A stretch of DNA of 64,000 bases from Breviolum minutum Mf 1.05b.01 (GCA_000507305.1 DF240822.1:35695-99694); one strand, 5' to 3'; positions 32,812 through 45,774 are shown, counted from the first letter of the stretch. Program-made: numbers and translations. The notes: a model not told the origin generated them from the letters alone.

Positions 32812-35800
32812 AAATGATGGTATGGGTAAGTGGATGTAAGTGGTAACATCACCCAACACTCGGCTCCACGTCTTTGGAAGTGCCATTTTTCATGGGGATT
32901 TTTTGTCGTCTTCATATCGCGATTTTTCCCTTCAGAAGATTTCAGTGGAATCTCCTGAATCCTTTCTGGACATTGAGGTGAGGGGAATGATGGAATGATT
33001 GGGAGAAGCCTTTAGGAGATCAAAATTGATGCCACAACATGGTTTCGAACAAGAATTTCCCTTGACATGCTCTCAAGAAAATTCACAAGAAAAATTTGCC
33101 CACGCGCTGCGAGGCACAAGGTTGACACTCACACACAATCTCGACAGTTCAGCGAGTCCAGAGCCAGAGGCAGAATGATTGGGCTTCACAACCAATGAGA
33201 GTTTTCCTTTGAGAGGATCAAGCTTGCCACCTGCTCTTCTCCTCTCAAAGCGAGCACCTGGAAGACCTCCGGCACCAAAGGAGACTCGGACGTGCGAACA
33301 CGTGAAGACATAAGGATACCTGCATACAAATCGATGGCAACTGCTGATGTCTTGGCACCCCAGCCATGTACAGAAAGGTCATGCTTCTGAACATATTGAA
33401 ACCTGCTTGGAGTTGCTGGAATTCTTGTAACACCAAGTATGAATGCATCACTTGGACACAAAAACTTATTATATGTAGATTCTAGTTTCGCTCTAGAGTC
33501 GATCTCGATCCAACGAAGAACTCTACCTTCCTACTTGGTCTTGCTAAACAACAGCACCAGTATCACCTGAGGTGGTGGCGTAGAGAATCTCGAAGGAAGA
33601 TTGGAAAAATAACGGCAGAATTTTGTTGATGCAAAAACTGGCGTGCTCTGCACAATTCCGTTGGCTTTGTCAGATCGCAAAAAGACTGTTGATATTTGCC
33701 CGGGTTATGCCAATTCCAAGATCTCTTGCGTGAAAGAAATGTGCCTCTGTGCCTGTGAAACGAAACATGGGCACCTCCCATCCCCGCTGAGCCCAGGAAC
33801 TGGAACGTAGATTCCTCTAGCCTGAGTTGTGTAAGAAAACGCTGTGGAAACAAACAAACTAAGCTACCCAAATGTGGAACTACTGCTAAACCCATATTTG
33901 ACCTTGAAGGAAAATGATGGAAACAGAAGATGCTGAAAGACGAACCTCTTCTTCAGGACAGTGCCGTGCGTATGTCTGAGGATGCTCACATGGAGGCCCA
34001 CCCAGCTCCAAATGTTGAGTCTGACTAACAACATCTTCAGATATTCTCTGCCAAGCCATGTCCAAATGGGGTCCTCATTCTGATGGGAGTTTCTTCCTAA
34101 GGGATGCAGCATGACAAAAACACTCATCAATCAACCTGAATGGTCAGGCAATGGAAGACTCAAAATGGTTCCAGACCCGGACCTACAACAAGCGCTGTGT
34201 CATCCAATCTCCAAAGCTTCACAGCCTGGATTTTCAGGGATTAATTTTCACTGGAAGCCTCTTCGAGAAACATCAAAAACATGGCAGCCAACTGCTTCAT
34301 ATGGATCTCTACTAGGGATGTGAATCATCCCGGATGGCGAAGTTTCTAATTGATGAAAGTTATTTATCAATAAAACGGGGATGTCTTTGATGTAGTTGAA
34401 GAAGTCAAACTTGGTATAGTAATCCATGAAAAAAACGAAAACTTTGTCCACTGCTCATGTTTAGCAAACCTACACTTCCATCGTTTAAGATCCACAAAAT
34501 TGATGCACTTGAATGCAAAGACATTCATTTGGGCCATGACATGTGGAATCAAAACTACTGGTACCTGTATCAAAAGGTCCCCAAATCAACCTTCCACAAC
34601 AACTAACGAAATACAGTAAAAGCTATCACAGATTCCCAATCAGCCAACATGCAAAAAGCCTGAAAACTTGCCGATCAAATGCAGTATTGCGAAGCGCTGC
34701 TGACGCCCGTAAATCAATCCCACATGGTGTGCAAAGTGCAACAACTGAGGCTCTGAATAATTCAAACATTTCTACTTGTTGTGGAGCATATCTACATGAT
34801 CCCCCCAAATGGGTGATTCAATGATCTTTTGCAACATTCAAATCATGAGAATAGAAATGAAGCCGCGCAGTTTCACCATCGATTGGAAGGATGTTACAGA
34901 TGTTCGCAGACGCAGATATTTTCAGATGTTCGTCAAGTCACCTCACAGCACCCAATCTTAAGCTGCCAACATATGTGGAGGCAATTCCTCAGCATCACTG
35001 AAGTATCAAAAACATGGCAAAACAGCCCAAATTGGGTCATCCTTCACCACCCCCTGTTGCCTACCATAGAGTCTGGAGACGACCTGACCATCGTTAAAGC
35101 TCTTTTGCAGGGTATTCGGTGTTTCAATTGAACATTCAAAGGTCTTGAAACACCTCTTCAATCGTGGTTCAACGCCTATTTTCGTTGATTACGCGGTTGG
35201 GTGTGACTCCATGAGCTTCGGTCAAATTCACTGAGCAGGGCTACAAGAAAATGTGAACTCATTCATCTCTATTTAACCGAAATTGGATGATGTAGTATTG
35301 GATGAATTGTCCAATGTCATATGATGAAATTGGTCTATCTTCTATGTTGGAAAGAAACCTGGTCCAAAATGCGACACGAAATCCCCCTAGGTTGTTCTTC
35401 TGTCTAAGCCTCTAGGTGCACCAAATAAATCACAAAAATAATAAGCAGTAATTTGGAACTACTCTTCTCCCAGTAACAGTCACCTTTTTCATCCTTTTTC
35501 TATTTTTACATGTTTAGTAGGAAATCCCAATCTAAACCTTCATTTGCCACTAACTGGCATCCTGGATGGTGAAGGTAGATCCAATTTATAATGGTAACTA
35601 TCTTCAATCCCTAAAACTCATCCATAGCTATCCGGGAAGCAAGTCGCTTTGGTTTTGGTGGGAATCATTCCAGGAATATTTTGGTTTACCTACGAATTTA
35701 CCATAAACATCAACATATACCAGTCCATTGGATCCCTGTGGGCTTCATTTCCCAAAATCATCCATGTCAACTTTTGGGTGGTGGAATTGTGGCGCACGTT

Positions 35801-36325
35801 CATGTCGTTTTTAACGGCCCATTTATTGGTCCCCATGATGGAAATTTTAACGGTGGAAAAAACAAACAAGATGCAGCTTGCCTGTATCTTTGCAAGTATT
35901 GAGCCCCATAGATTGGCCTCAGGTCGTCTTTTTCTCCGTTTATTTTCCAAAAAATTCGGCCATCGGCCGACGAAGCGCGGCGTGGCAGTTCCTGGAACTT
36001 CATAGAAATGTCAAATTTTGGGTTGGTACAAACTTCTGCGGCAATGTCAGTCACAAGGTTGGTTTGGGGGGTATGTGGAACTGAAAGAAGCAGATTTCAG
36101 ATTAATGACTACTGTTCGATGCACTTTCATGCCACTGTCAAGTCCGGGTGAACAAAAAGGCATATCAGACTGATGTCTACTGTTGATGGAAGAAATCATG
36201 CACTACCTGGGATGTTGCTAAAACCTACTTATCAAGTGGTTGAATGCATTTTTGTTGTTCCAAGTGTAGGAGCTTCACCTTCATGTCCAGTGTACCTATG
36301 ATCAAAGATATGATATTTATCTAAA

Positions 36326-36380
36326 TGCAGTGTATGTATGTTTGTATGTATGTATGCATGTTTGCATGTATGCATGTAGT
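36326..36380. repeat. TGTA/TGCA tetranucleotide tract
   Basis: Imperfect alternation of TGTATGTATGTT and GCATGTTTGCATG units. Confidence 0.8.
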
Positions 36381-38839
36381 GGATTTGGAAAAAGGGATGC
36401 TATGATGCTATGCACATTCTGCCGCTGTTCTCATATTGGGCTTGTATCAACAAAGGCTGATCACTCCACACAACAAATCTTCAGATCCCCCACAGGTTCT
36501 GGAAAGGGTTCACGACAATGAGTATTCTGGCCACGCGGGAATACACCTTTGCACAGGACTTCAGTTTCAGTGAAAACGGAATAATTTGAAAGTCCTGGAA
36601 GCCGTTTACTGAATGACATCTCACTTGAAATGGGAGTCTGAATGAGAATTTTGAACACACCAACAAGCTGACGGCCGCAGCATATTTGGCATGTGAATAG
36701 GCGATTACACTCAATCCGGTCTGCCAGGTACAGAACAAGTTTCCCTACCGGTCGGTGGCTTTCTTAGTCAGGAAATTGGTTTTCGGTCACGAAAACGATC
36801 TCTTCTCCCCGTGTTTCCACGCCATGGGGCCCCAGGGTTTGTTCAACATATTTGGGGGAAGAGGTTTTCTGTCCAAGTCAAAAATGGTCTTGGACAAATC
36901 TGATTATTTTCACTGAATTCGTCGACTTTTCTTTCAAGATGACAAGAAATTGATTCAAACAGTACAAGTAATGCTGACAGTAATATTCCCTGCATACATG
37001 GCTGTCAGGGCAATCTACTGAGGCATTCTGAGCTATACTGTAAACACGATGAGATCCTTGACAGCCCACCTGCTGCTTCCCATACCGCACGCGAACAATG
37101 TGAAGTAATGCAGCCTCTCAAATCAGCTCTATAAGGAAAACTGTGAGAAAACCCATCGATTTTCGGGAGTTGATTCATTCCTTTCAGAATGGAGCCTTAC
37201 TCTTAGAGCGAGCCTTCATTACAAACCCAGCCGCTTGGAAACAGGCGTTGCTCAAATGCTTTACCGGGATTACCTGAGAATTATGGTTCCTCCGTTCCCC
37301 CTGGGAATTTGTAGTGGCCAGGATCAATTCAGGTCTTCAAGGTGGATTTTTTACATAGTTTAATTCTAACACATTGAATTGGAGACGATCTCCCATAACG
37401 ATTTGATTTTCCCTGATGGGGATTGATATCCATTTTCACACCGTGTACTTGAATGAGACACCGGTGCCCCAGCGAACGCCCTGGTTGGCAGTGCCTGGTT
37501 TTGACTCTTGGGAACTGCCAAGGATGATGCCATTCCAAAAATACGTATCCCGTTTTGGACTCCAATGTCAAAGCCAGCCATTCAAAGCCAATCCTCTTTT
37601 TCATTTCTACTCTGGCAACGGAAATGAATGGACTATGTGGATGTATCTTTTCCAAAACTTGGTACAAATGGTTGCTTCCTATTTTCTAGATGTCTGCTTT
37701 TTGCCCATTCCCAATTTGAACGTACGGTCAAATCTCATTCTTTGCTTCTTAGCTCACACTGGGCAATGGCTCTTCGGGGTATGTGCGACTATCTCTGGGT
37801 GAGTGACAGACCCTGCCATCGTTTGGGTTCAGAATTGCAGGGGCGAGGGCTTAGATCTGGACTCATATCATTACAGAGCTACGCCAGTCTCTGCAAACAG
37901 AATTTGGACATTCGGCGAGCGAATTACAAGATAAGACCAAAGTGGCAGCTAGATGAAATAGAAATCAAACTCCCAACCCAATAGCAATGTCATCTACAAA
38001 CATATGGGTCATCAAAATCTATGTTTGCAAGGAATGCACCAAAAATATCCTCATGTGTTGTTGGGTTGGGGAGAGTTTTAGTCGAATAGGACGTACTGCT
38101 GTGGTTTTGTCTAGGGGGAAACCGGCCGCATCATGCAGGGGCCTTTTTACCAAAATCACATATTTACTAAAATTTACCAACAAGTGGATTCAGCTTTACA
38201 ATCCCAAATCATGGTTAAATTTGTATTCTTTGGTTCACCCAAAAAACCATGAAGGCCTGTTCCAAGTAAGTACATTTGTCGGGGCTGATGTCCAAGGCAT
38301 GCGTTCTGCCATTTGGTCTTTGGGTTACAGTGGTCTGACGAGGATTCGAGGAACCACAAAACATTGGCAGAAGAAAGCACACTTGGGCACCTTACTCGAT
38401 GGCAGCTGCATGTCATGGGGCCACAGTTGTGGCTAGATTCTTTCAAAGATATGGCTTGTTGGCAGCAATGCATTGGGACAATATAGCCAACGCCACTGAG
38501 TTTCCCAGCCAGTAAGATATGCACGACGCAGCGGGCTGAAGGCCCAAAGGCAAGTGCCAATGGAAGAGAAAAAAGGTTGTTCCCTTTTGAATGAAAATTC
38601 CCTAGGACCGAAGTTTGTAAAATGGCCCGGGTTCTTCTCTCAGATTTTTTCCCCAAGTATTTATGCATATAGAATGTCCAAACCAAGTTCCTGATGTTTG
38701 GCTTTGTGTGTGAAATAAAGGCTGCGCAAACAACATGCACTCAACCCCAAAAAACAAATAACTTTTGACCATATGGTATATGCACTGGGTCCTGTTTCGA
38801 TGCTATACACATGGTCGGTGAGATTATTTTTCAGCTAGC

Positions 38840-39015
38840 TGCTATGTCAGCCTCCTATAGCCATGCAGTGCCATGCGGCATGCTACTGTAGCTGCTGCTA
38901 AAATGTCAACATGCCACATGTACCCACAATCAGTGCATGCGGCATGTTAAGTTAGCTGTTGCTATCCTGTCAACATGCCTTACAAGCATGCAGTGCCATG
39001 AGGCATGCTTGCCAT
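38840..39015. repeat. Imperfect tandem repeat with CATGCAGTGCCATG
   Basis: Units of about 60-75 bp share GCAGTGCCATGCGGCATG, then GTTAGCTG/GTAGCTG, then TGTCAACATGCC. Two to three degraded copies. Confidence 0.6.
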
Positions 39016-39179
39016 CACTTCTGTTGGGTAGCGGAGCCGAGCGCACCCGAAGCTCATATGACATCACACCCCGTGATGCCACATAAACTTCTGTGACCTT
39101 TGTCAAAGGAAGTTTAGTTGACTTTGTCAAAGGAAGTTTAGTTGAGAAACTTCCGAGTTACGGAGATTTAAACCTGCAA

Positions 39180-39305
39180 AGAGTCAGAACAGTCCAGTCA
39201 AGTCGCACTTCAGTCAAGTCACAGTTCAGTCAAGCCACAGTGCAGCCAAATAACAGTCATGTCACAGTTCAGTCAAGTCACAATGCAGTCAAGTCACAGT
39301 GGCAG
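39180..39305. repeat. ~16-bp tandem repeat CAGTTCAGTCAAGTCA
   Basis: Six to seven imperfect copies of AGTYCAGTCAAGTCAC. Confidence 0.8.
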
Positions 39306-39699
39306 GCGCAGCATTTGTGATGCGGATTAATCATGAAAGTCATTTTGCGCGACAGGCGCGGTATTTGGTGATGTTGGATTGTCAGGCGCAGCATTCGGTG
39401 AAATTTGGGTAGATAGCAGGAGCGCGAAACGTTGCATTTTTCCCGAAAGCGGCTGCAAAGGGTTCTTTGGACAAAAGCTCTGTCATAAAAGCCTACCCAA
39501 TGAACTGCAGATGTGAAGACTGTCATCAAAGACTACCCAATGAACTGCAGATGTAAAGGCCGCCGAAAAAGCCAAAAAATCTGCAAAAAAAAAAGACTGC
39601 TGGAAAAAATCTAGCGAAAAAAATCCCTCGAATTCAATGCAATTAAAAATTATTTGAAAGCTGTCTTGGGCGTGGCGAGCGCACCTTGTGGATTTGACA

Positions 39700-40100
39700 C
39701 CCCTCTCGTCATTTCGTGCTCCTCAGCTCCTCTGGCGCTCAAACGCAAATTTTTTACATGGCTTTGCGACCCTCTCGTCATTTCGCGCTCCTCGGTCGCT
39801 CAAAATTATGGTAAAACGCAAATTTTTCACTTCGCCGCGCGACCCTCTCATCATTTCGTGCTTCTCGGTCGCTCAAGACTCTGGTAAAACGCAAATTTTT
39901 GACGTCGTATTTTGCAACCCTTTCATCAGTTCGTGCTCGTCGATCGCTCAAAACTGTGGTAAGACGTGAATTTTTCCACCTCGTGCCACCTCGTGAAGTA
40001 TACATCAAAACCGTGGTAAAATCGACTTTTTCCCACCTCGTGCCACCTCGTGGGATGTACAAAATTGTTCAAAAATGTGGTAAAATGCGAATTTTTCGAC
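39700..40100. repeat. ~74-bp degenerate tandem repeat
   Basis: At least four copies of a unit containing GACCCTCTCRTCATTTCGTG, CTCCTCGGTCGCTCAAAA and TGGTAAAACGCAAATTTTT (starts near 39,705, 39,770, 39,842 and 39,917), followed by variants with CCACCTCGTG. Confidence 0.8.
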
Positions 40101-40104
40101 ATCG

Positions 40105-40365
40105 TGTTTTCTGTTTGTGTTTTCTGTCTGTGTTTTCTCTCTGTGTGTTTTCTGTCTGTGTTTTCTCTCTGTGTGTTTTCTGTCTGTGTTTTTTTCTCCC
40201 GGGGTGTTTTGTGTCTGTGTTTTCTCTCGGTGTTTTCTGTCTGTGTTTTCTCTCTGTGTTTTCTCTTTGTGTTTTCTGTCTGTGTTTTCTGTCTGTGTTT
40301 TCTCTTTGTGTTTTCTCTCTGTCTTTTCTCCCTGTGTGTTTTCTCTCTGTGTTTTTTGCGTGTTG
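40105..40365. repeat. TGTTTTCTGTCTG array, cluster 1
   Basis: Around 20 units of 13-16 bp alternating TGTTTTCTGTCTG and TGTTTTCTCTCTG. All three frames read as Cys/Phe/Leu/Ser/Val-rich low-complexity peptide; none is a gene. Confidence 0.9.
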
Positions 40366-40964
40366 TGTTTGAATTATGGTGGGAAGTGCTTCAGCGACTG
40401 TAACAACAGGTTGCCCCAATAACTGACCTACTACTTTCATGTCTTGCTCTCCTGTCTTATTCTCGCACTGTCTTCGTTTCATTGCCTTACTCTTACTGTC
40501 TTACTTTCGCTGTTTTACTTTCACTGTCTTGCTTTCACCGTCCTACTTTCACTGTCCTACTCTTACTCTTTCAGTGTAAATGGTGTCCAGTGTAAAGGTT
40601 GTTTGGTGTCAAGTGTTGTGGTATGAAGTGATGGTTTTCATCAAAGAAGGACATCCAAGACTGCCGAAGTAGAACCTGTGGTATGGAGATGATTTTTGGA
40701 TTTGGATTTGACTTTTGCTTGAGCAGGTTTTGGCTAGATATGGATTTGACTTTTGTCTCATTTGTGTGAAAAAAAGGAGATGGGCTAGTTTCATGGCCAG
40801 AACTCATCCTGGATGCAGCTCATTTCTATATGCTTGCATTTTGTACTGATGAATTTTGCTGGATTCAACTTGGGAAAGTTGGCTCGATGTGCTTTAGCCG
40901 TTCTGAAGGCATTATTGCACGATGCACGGGTTTGCTTTTGAGATTACGTTGCTATGACATTCAA

Positions 40965-41165
40965 GTTTTGATGGAATCAACTTTTGATGGATTCAACTTT
41001 TGCTGGATTTCACTTTAATTGCTGGATTCCACTTTGCTGGATTCAAATTCTTCCAGCAAGTACTTTGGGCATATGACTCCTTCATGTGGCTGGAATCAAC
41101 CATAGATTTTGCTGGATTCGACTTTTGCCCGACTCGACTTTTGCCCGACTCGACTTTTTTGCTGG
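40965..41165. repeat. GCTGGATTCRACTTTTG repeat
   Basis: Repeated TTGCTGGATTCRACTTTT and GCCCGACTCGACTTTT units with spacing of about 17-25 bp. Confidence 0.7.
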
Positions 41166-41324
41166 ATGAATTTCGATGACCGCGATCACTTCAGCAGTTC
41201 ATGGATCAGTCTTTGATGACAGCAATCATTTTCACTAGTTCATTGGGCGGCCTCACTCGAGCTCTATGGTGTAAAAGGTGTCTGGCGTCCTGTGTCTGGT
41301 GTCTGTACGAGTGTGTAAAAGGTG

Positions 41325-41515
41325 CCTGGTTTTTCTGTCTGTGTGTTTTCTGTCTATGTTCCCTGTCTCTGTTTTCTGTCTGCGTTTTCTCTCTGTGTGT
41401 TCTGTCTGTGTTTTCTTTCTGTGGGTTTTCTGTCTGTGTTTTTTTTGCGTGTGTTTTCTGTCTGTGTTTTTTCTCCCTGTGTGTTTTGTGTCTGTGTTTT
41501 CTCTCTGTGTTTCTT
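41325..41515. repeat. TGTTTTCTGTCTG array, cluster 2
   Basis: Same unit and same orientation as the cluster at 40,105-40,365, about 1 kb away. This suggests a segmental duplication or shared origin. Confidence 0.9.
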
Positions 41516-41924
41516 GTCAGGCTTCGCCTTTTACCGCGCTACCAAACTATCATTTTGATGTGGTCAGGGCTTGCTGATCAGCTATGATTTGCAGATATAA
41601 ATCCTATCAAAGGTTAGTGGTCAGCTAATTCGTAGTTAATTTGATTGCAATATAAATATACGACATGAACACGTTACTTGGGCTTTCGGATATCCGGCGT
41701 CCAGTTCAATACAAACTGCGCTCGCAGGTCGGACAAGTAAGGTGTCCGAACCGGCGGGTGCGAGATGACCAGTTCTGGGTTCGGAGCGGGTTCGGAATAT
41801 GTACGTTCGGAGCGGGTTCGGAGCGTGTTCGGATCATGCTCGAATCGTCCCCCAATGTAAATGACGCTTCATCCGTTTTGAGCAGATTTTCTGCTTATTT
41901 TGGCATGTAATATTTCGTGGCAGG

Positions 41925-42102
41925 CGCAATATTTGGTGATGTTGCAGGGTCAGTCCTGTTGCTCCGCGCATTGGAAATGACGAGGATCAATGATGAAAGT
42001 CATTTTGCGTGACAGGCGCAATATTTGGTTGCTCCGCGCATTGTAAATGACGTCTCATATGTGGCAAGGAGCAATCATGAAAGTCATCTTGCGTGACAGG
42101 TG
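41925..42102. repeat. Repeat family with ATGAAAGTCATTTTGCGTGA
   Basis: Two copies here (cores near 41,990 and 42,076) and one at about 39,332 share ATCATGAAAGTCATTTTGCG and GACAGGCGCRRTATTTGG; a partial copy lacking the first block starts near 41,927. The last copy ends abruptly at the left terminus of the DNA transposon, which therefore appears inserted in it. Confidence 0.75.
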
Positions 42103-42149
42103 CGGTACTTAGATGGGCTGGGGGTTTGCTAAGGGATAGTAAGGGATAG
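42103..42149 (+). repeat. Left terminal inverted repeat
   Basis: Pairs with 58,309-58,355. The first 28 bases match at 23 positions; the next 19 match at 11, where nearly all differences are transitions. Confidence 0.7.
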
Positions 42150-42329
42150 CTGAGATAGCTAACCAGTTGCCATGTTGATGCTATATAGCTGACATGTGGG
42201 TAGTAGCCACATGGTATGTCAGTTGCAAACCAGGTTATTGTTTGCTAGAGGTTAGCTATCTTACGAGCTCGGATAATATGTGACAGCTATCTGCAGCTAT
42301 GTAGAAAGCTTTTTGTCAAGTGGCTAGCT

Positions 42330-42515
42330 AGTAGATAGCTAAGTGGATAGCTGCTTCCAACATATCTATTTGCATCCTGGGCAAGTACTTAGCTAAGTGG
42401 ATAGCCACATGGATAGCCACATGGATAGCTAAGTGGATAGCTTCATAGCTAGCTAAGTGGATAGCTTCATGGTTAGCTTAAATAGCTAAGTGGATAGCTA
42501 TGTGGATAGCTTGGG
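42330..42515 (+). repeat. Left subterminal array of AGCTAAGTGGATAGC
   Basis: About eight copies or variants of TAGCTAAGTGGATAGC / CACATGGATAGC. Sparse relatives (GGGATAGCTGAGATAGC) reach back to the terminus. Subterminal repeats of this kind bind the transposase in CACTA elements. Confidence 0.85.
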
Positions 42516-43031
42516 GAGCATGGCTTGTGAATGGTACAATTTTTGATGTTTCTTCAGTTCATACATTGTTTTTATACTACTTTTCATTGTGCTGCTCAAG
42601 ATTTCATGTGGTTGCCATGTTACCAGATTCAAAAGACAGAAATATGTTGCAAGTTTTTTTTTGACAGAAAAAGAACATGTACAGCAAGCACCTTTGTGAT
42701 GTGCAAGAGCAATTGTGAAGATTTTGAACATTGACATTTGTTTGTTTTGTGAATGCAGGTCGTTTTTTTTTAAATTTCCAGCTGACCAAGCATGTGGCTC
42801 TGTATGCACAACTGCTGTGAAGAAAGTCTCAAAAAACATGAACATGTTGTGGCATTAAAAAGCAGAAATGTATATATACACATGTTTCATTATCAGGTAT
42901 ATGCATTGTGAATGTGATGCTGGTATACCCTCAGCAAACCATGTATTGAACTCATATATATGGCTCAAAGTGCTTTGCCTTTGTAGCTGTTGCATTCTTG
43001 CTTCTACACTTTGTATATTGGTTTTTGAACC

Positions 43032-45214
43032 ATGTTGCCATCCCATGTGAAAGAAAGGGTCCAAAAGGTGTTGGATGATAGCTCTCTTGGTGAGCTTGCC
43101 AAATGGAAGGCAATCAGCAAATATTTGCTTGAAGAAAAAATCTTGTATAAGCAATGTATCAAAGCTGACCAGCTTTTGGTCCATCCTCAGAACAGAGGAG
43201 GCACAGGGGTGCAAGTGTTCAACTTGCATGCCAAAGGAAAACGCATTTTGGAATGTGGATGTGATACATCTTTGCTGGTGGGGTCCACTTGTGTGGAGAT
43301 GAATCCTGACCAAGCTAAGAGGGCTGAGCAAGCCAGATTGACTGAGTCAATCTATGCTCAGTATCCAGATTTCATAGCTCCTTGCAGTGGCCATGAAAGA
43401 TTTTTGACTGTCAGCAGCTCTCATGTCAGTCAATTCTTCAAAGCAATGATTGCTGGATGCAAATCTCCAGAAGAAAGTTTGGTGGATCCAAAAACTGGAA
43501 GGATGTCCATTTCTTCCATCAGGGACAGTGACTTCCTGCAAGCCTGCAATGAAGGATGGAGCTGGACAGTCATTCCATTCTATGTGGAAGCATCTTGGTT
43601 TGAAATTAAAAACTTTTCATAGAATTTGGAGTTAACTTTTTTTTTAATCCCAGAGGCCCAGCATATTTTGCTTTGTTGACTTCCAAGGAAAGCTTTCCTA
43701 CCCTGCCAACTATGGTGCAGGGAGCTTTGAATGCCACCAACATTTGTTTTGAGGCTGTTGGAGAAGTTGAACTCCTGAGCACAGTTGCTGCCAGGGCGCA
43801 GCATTTGATGGATGCTGGAAAAATGCCTGATTTTGCAAAATTGGCTGAGCTGTCAGCTGCTGGATCTGTTTCAGCATATGCCAATGTGCTTGGAAAGTTT
43901 GTTCAATGCTTTGGTGGTGGCTCCCCTTGGGCAGCAATCAAGTACCTGAGTACCTTCTCCATGGTGGACAAGTCTGTCAGCTTGGGAAAAGAGTACTTTC
44001 AAGCTGTGACTGAAACAGATTTCTCCAGCACAAACATGTACCCACTGCTGAGATTGGGATTCCTTTGCTGCAATTTGACTGCCCCCAAGGCAAAAATTCA
44101 AGATGGTTTTGCCAGGTTGCTGAGCAAGTCTGATGTCATCTCATGCAAAGCCAAAAAAATGGCACCTGCACTGGAAGATTTGGAGAAGAGAATGGCAGCT
44201 GCTTGGGGAAAAACTTTGTCCAGCTCTCCCCAAGCAAGTGCTTTCAAAGCCTTTGGAAGATTTCAAGTCAGATCTTTGCTGCACATCCTCAAGAAGGAAA
44301 AATCAGGTGGTGAAGGTGTCACCTATGGCTCTTTGGATGAGATCATGGAACTTTTCAACCAAGAGTTGGAGAGCCATCAAGCTCATGTGGTTGCTTCCAG
44401 TGCTTCCAGTGCATCTGGTGGCTCTGTGCCACAAGCATTGACCATGGACCAGGCCAAAGATCCAATGTTCTTGGCTTCTTTGAAGTTGAAGCTGGAAGTT
44501 GATGAAGTTTGCACTCACAAGAATCATCCTGGGAAGCTCTTCAAGATTTTGAAGGTTGATGGGAATGGTGTGCAAATCAAATACCAAGACCCAGTGACTT
44601 CTTATGAGGAAGTGATTGATGTACCTCAAGGAGAGGTTTTGGAGATGATCAAGAATGCCAAGGGCAAAATTCCGCAAATGATGGATCCTGCAAAGCTGGA
44701 GGCTGCTTTCCCCAATGTTGCTTGCCATGAGGAACTTGCAAAATGCCAAGCATATATGGTGCTGATGGAGTGCTACAACCAAATGGATTGTGATAGCACA
44801 CATATCAAAGTGCTGGGTGCTTCCAGGCTGTTTGCCAAACAAGCCTTCAAGAAGGCTGAGTTGGTCTTTGTGCCAATTACCAGCTCTGCTTCTTTGCTTT
44901 CCTTCAGCAAGCCCAAGAACTTTGAACAATGCCCCACCATGGTCAGTAGTGAAGGAAAGATCCTTTACATTTTGCCACCCAAAGTCTTCAAGGAGCAGGA
45001 GGGCAAGCCTTCTGAGGGTGTGATTGTGCCTTTCTTTCTGACCAAATATGATGAAGAACATGGTAACATGAAACATGAAACCAAAGAGTTTGGTGAATAC
45101 AAGCTGGCATGCTTAGTGAACAGCAAGGCCATTGCCAAAGGTGAAGAGATTTTGGCCTGTAGCAGGTTGGATGGTTCCCAGCCATCAAAGAAGAGAAAGT
45201 TGACTGGTAAGTGA
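43032..45214 (+). CDS. Large transposon-borne protein of unknown function, two exons
   Basis: Two collinear frames: 43,032-43,622 (ATG start, MLPSHVKERVQKVLDDS) and about 43,688-45,214. The first ends in the reading EASW and then a stop; the second resumes with ESFPTLPTMVQGALN. The roughly 90-100 bp between them is AT-rich and flanked by near-identical GGAAGC / GGAAAGC, like a dinoflagellate intron with a non-GT donor. Together they make about 700 residues. The N-terminal half has Cys/His-containing blocks (HPQNRGGTGVQVFNLHAKGK; FIAPCSGHERFLTVSSSHVS). The C-terminus ends KKRKLTGK, a nuclear-localisation-like sequence. It resembles multi-copy dinoflagellate hypothetical proteins, from memory only. 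No enzyme motif is claimed. Confidence 0.65.
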
Positions 45215-45774
45215 AGCTACATGCTCATAGCTGTGCAGCTTAGGTTGTGTGTTGTCAGCAATTTTGCTTGGAGCATTGCAATGCTGTGTTTTTGAAAGAT
45301 CTCAATCCCTGCGCAAAAACCAAACAGTGCCAAAAAAGAAGCTGCAGAAAGCAATGGAGTTGCAAAAGCTGATTTTTGATTCAAACAACAATGCAGGTTC
45401 AAGGTTATACCAACATGCATGATATGGTTCTTTCAAAAAAGCAGCTATGGGCAGCCTTGCACTTATAAGAGTTTTGGCTCAAATTTCATCTGAAGTAAAC
45501 TTTGATTTGAAAATCATGGCAGTCACCTTGGAGTGGGCCTGCACAGTGACACTTGAAGGGAGCCCCAAGTCATGGAAGGTTCCTCATCAATTCATAAAGC
45601 CTGCAGAGAATTGCCCTTGGTCGCATTGGTTGCAGCTGAGAGCCTCTCACCCAGGCCTTGCAAGTTTGCTCTTCCCAAGTACTTCAGCTCAAGTATATGT
45701 TTTCAGACTGGGTTTCATCAGCAAAATGCTTTGTTCCCCAAGGCACAACTTTTGCAACCACAATCATTTTCTTT

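Larger units (their letters stand above)
31523..38830. other. Noncoding stretch
   Basis: About 7.3 kb without a supported gene. Contents: an AT run at about 31,903-31,915; the hairpin at 32,777-32,811; TATATAACTGGGTAG near 32,592, shared with the Copia-1 LTR; and a TGTA/TGCA tetranucleotide tract at 36,326-36,380. Frames of 100-190 codons at 37.3-38.7 kb overlap on both strands and look non-coding. Confidence 0.4.

Noticed and set aside
37329..38740. Several ORFs of 110-190 codons on both strands
   Set aside because: Antisense pairs of each other with ordinary composition for noncoding DNA of this GC content.
40117..40482. ORFs rich in Cys/Phe/Leu/Val (and the antisense Lys/Thr/Arg-rich ORF) that could look like membrane proteins
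   Set aside because: They are translations of the TGTTTTCTGTCTG array in every frame; no start context and no non-repeat sequence of protein character.
38930..42110. Possible CRISPR-like or telomeric array
   Set aside because: Repeats are contiguous and degenerate without unique spacers, and no TTTAGGG units are present.
42095..42110. A 2-8 bp target-site duplication at the ends of the 16-kb transposon
   Set aside because: No identical bases flank both termini at any reasonable choice of end; not claimed.
44303..45076. 257-codon antisense ORF
   Set aside because: Shadow of the plus-strand transposon protein; CpG-poor TG/CA-rich coding sequence leaves long antisense frames.
45085..45160. 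Possible SET-domain-like end (NSKAIAKGEEILA) in the large transposon protein
   Set aside because: One short similarity only; no N-H-S or other SET motifs could be found upstream.
45472..45482. TTTTGGCTCAA resembling the 3' part of the dinoflagellate spliced leader
   Set aside because: Only 11 bases match, the preceding CCATT of the leader is not there, and no retroposed gene follows.
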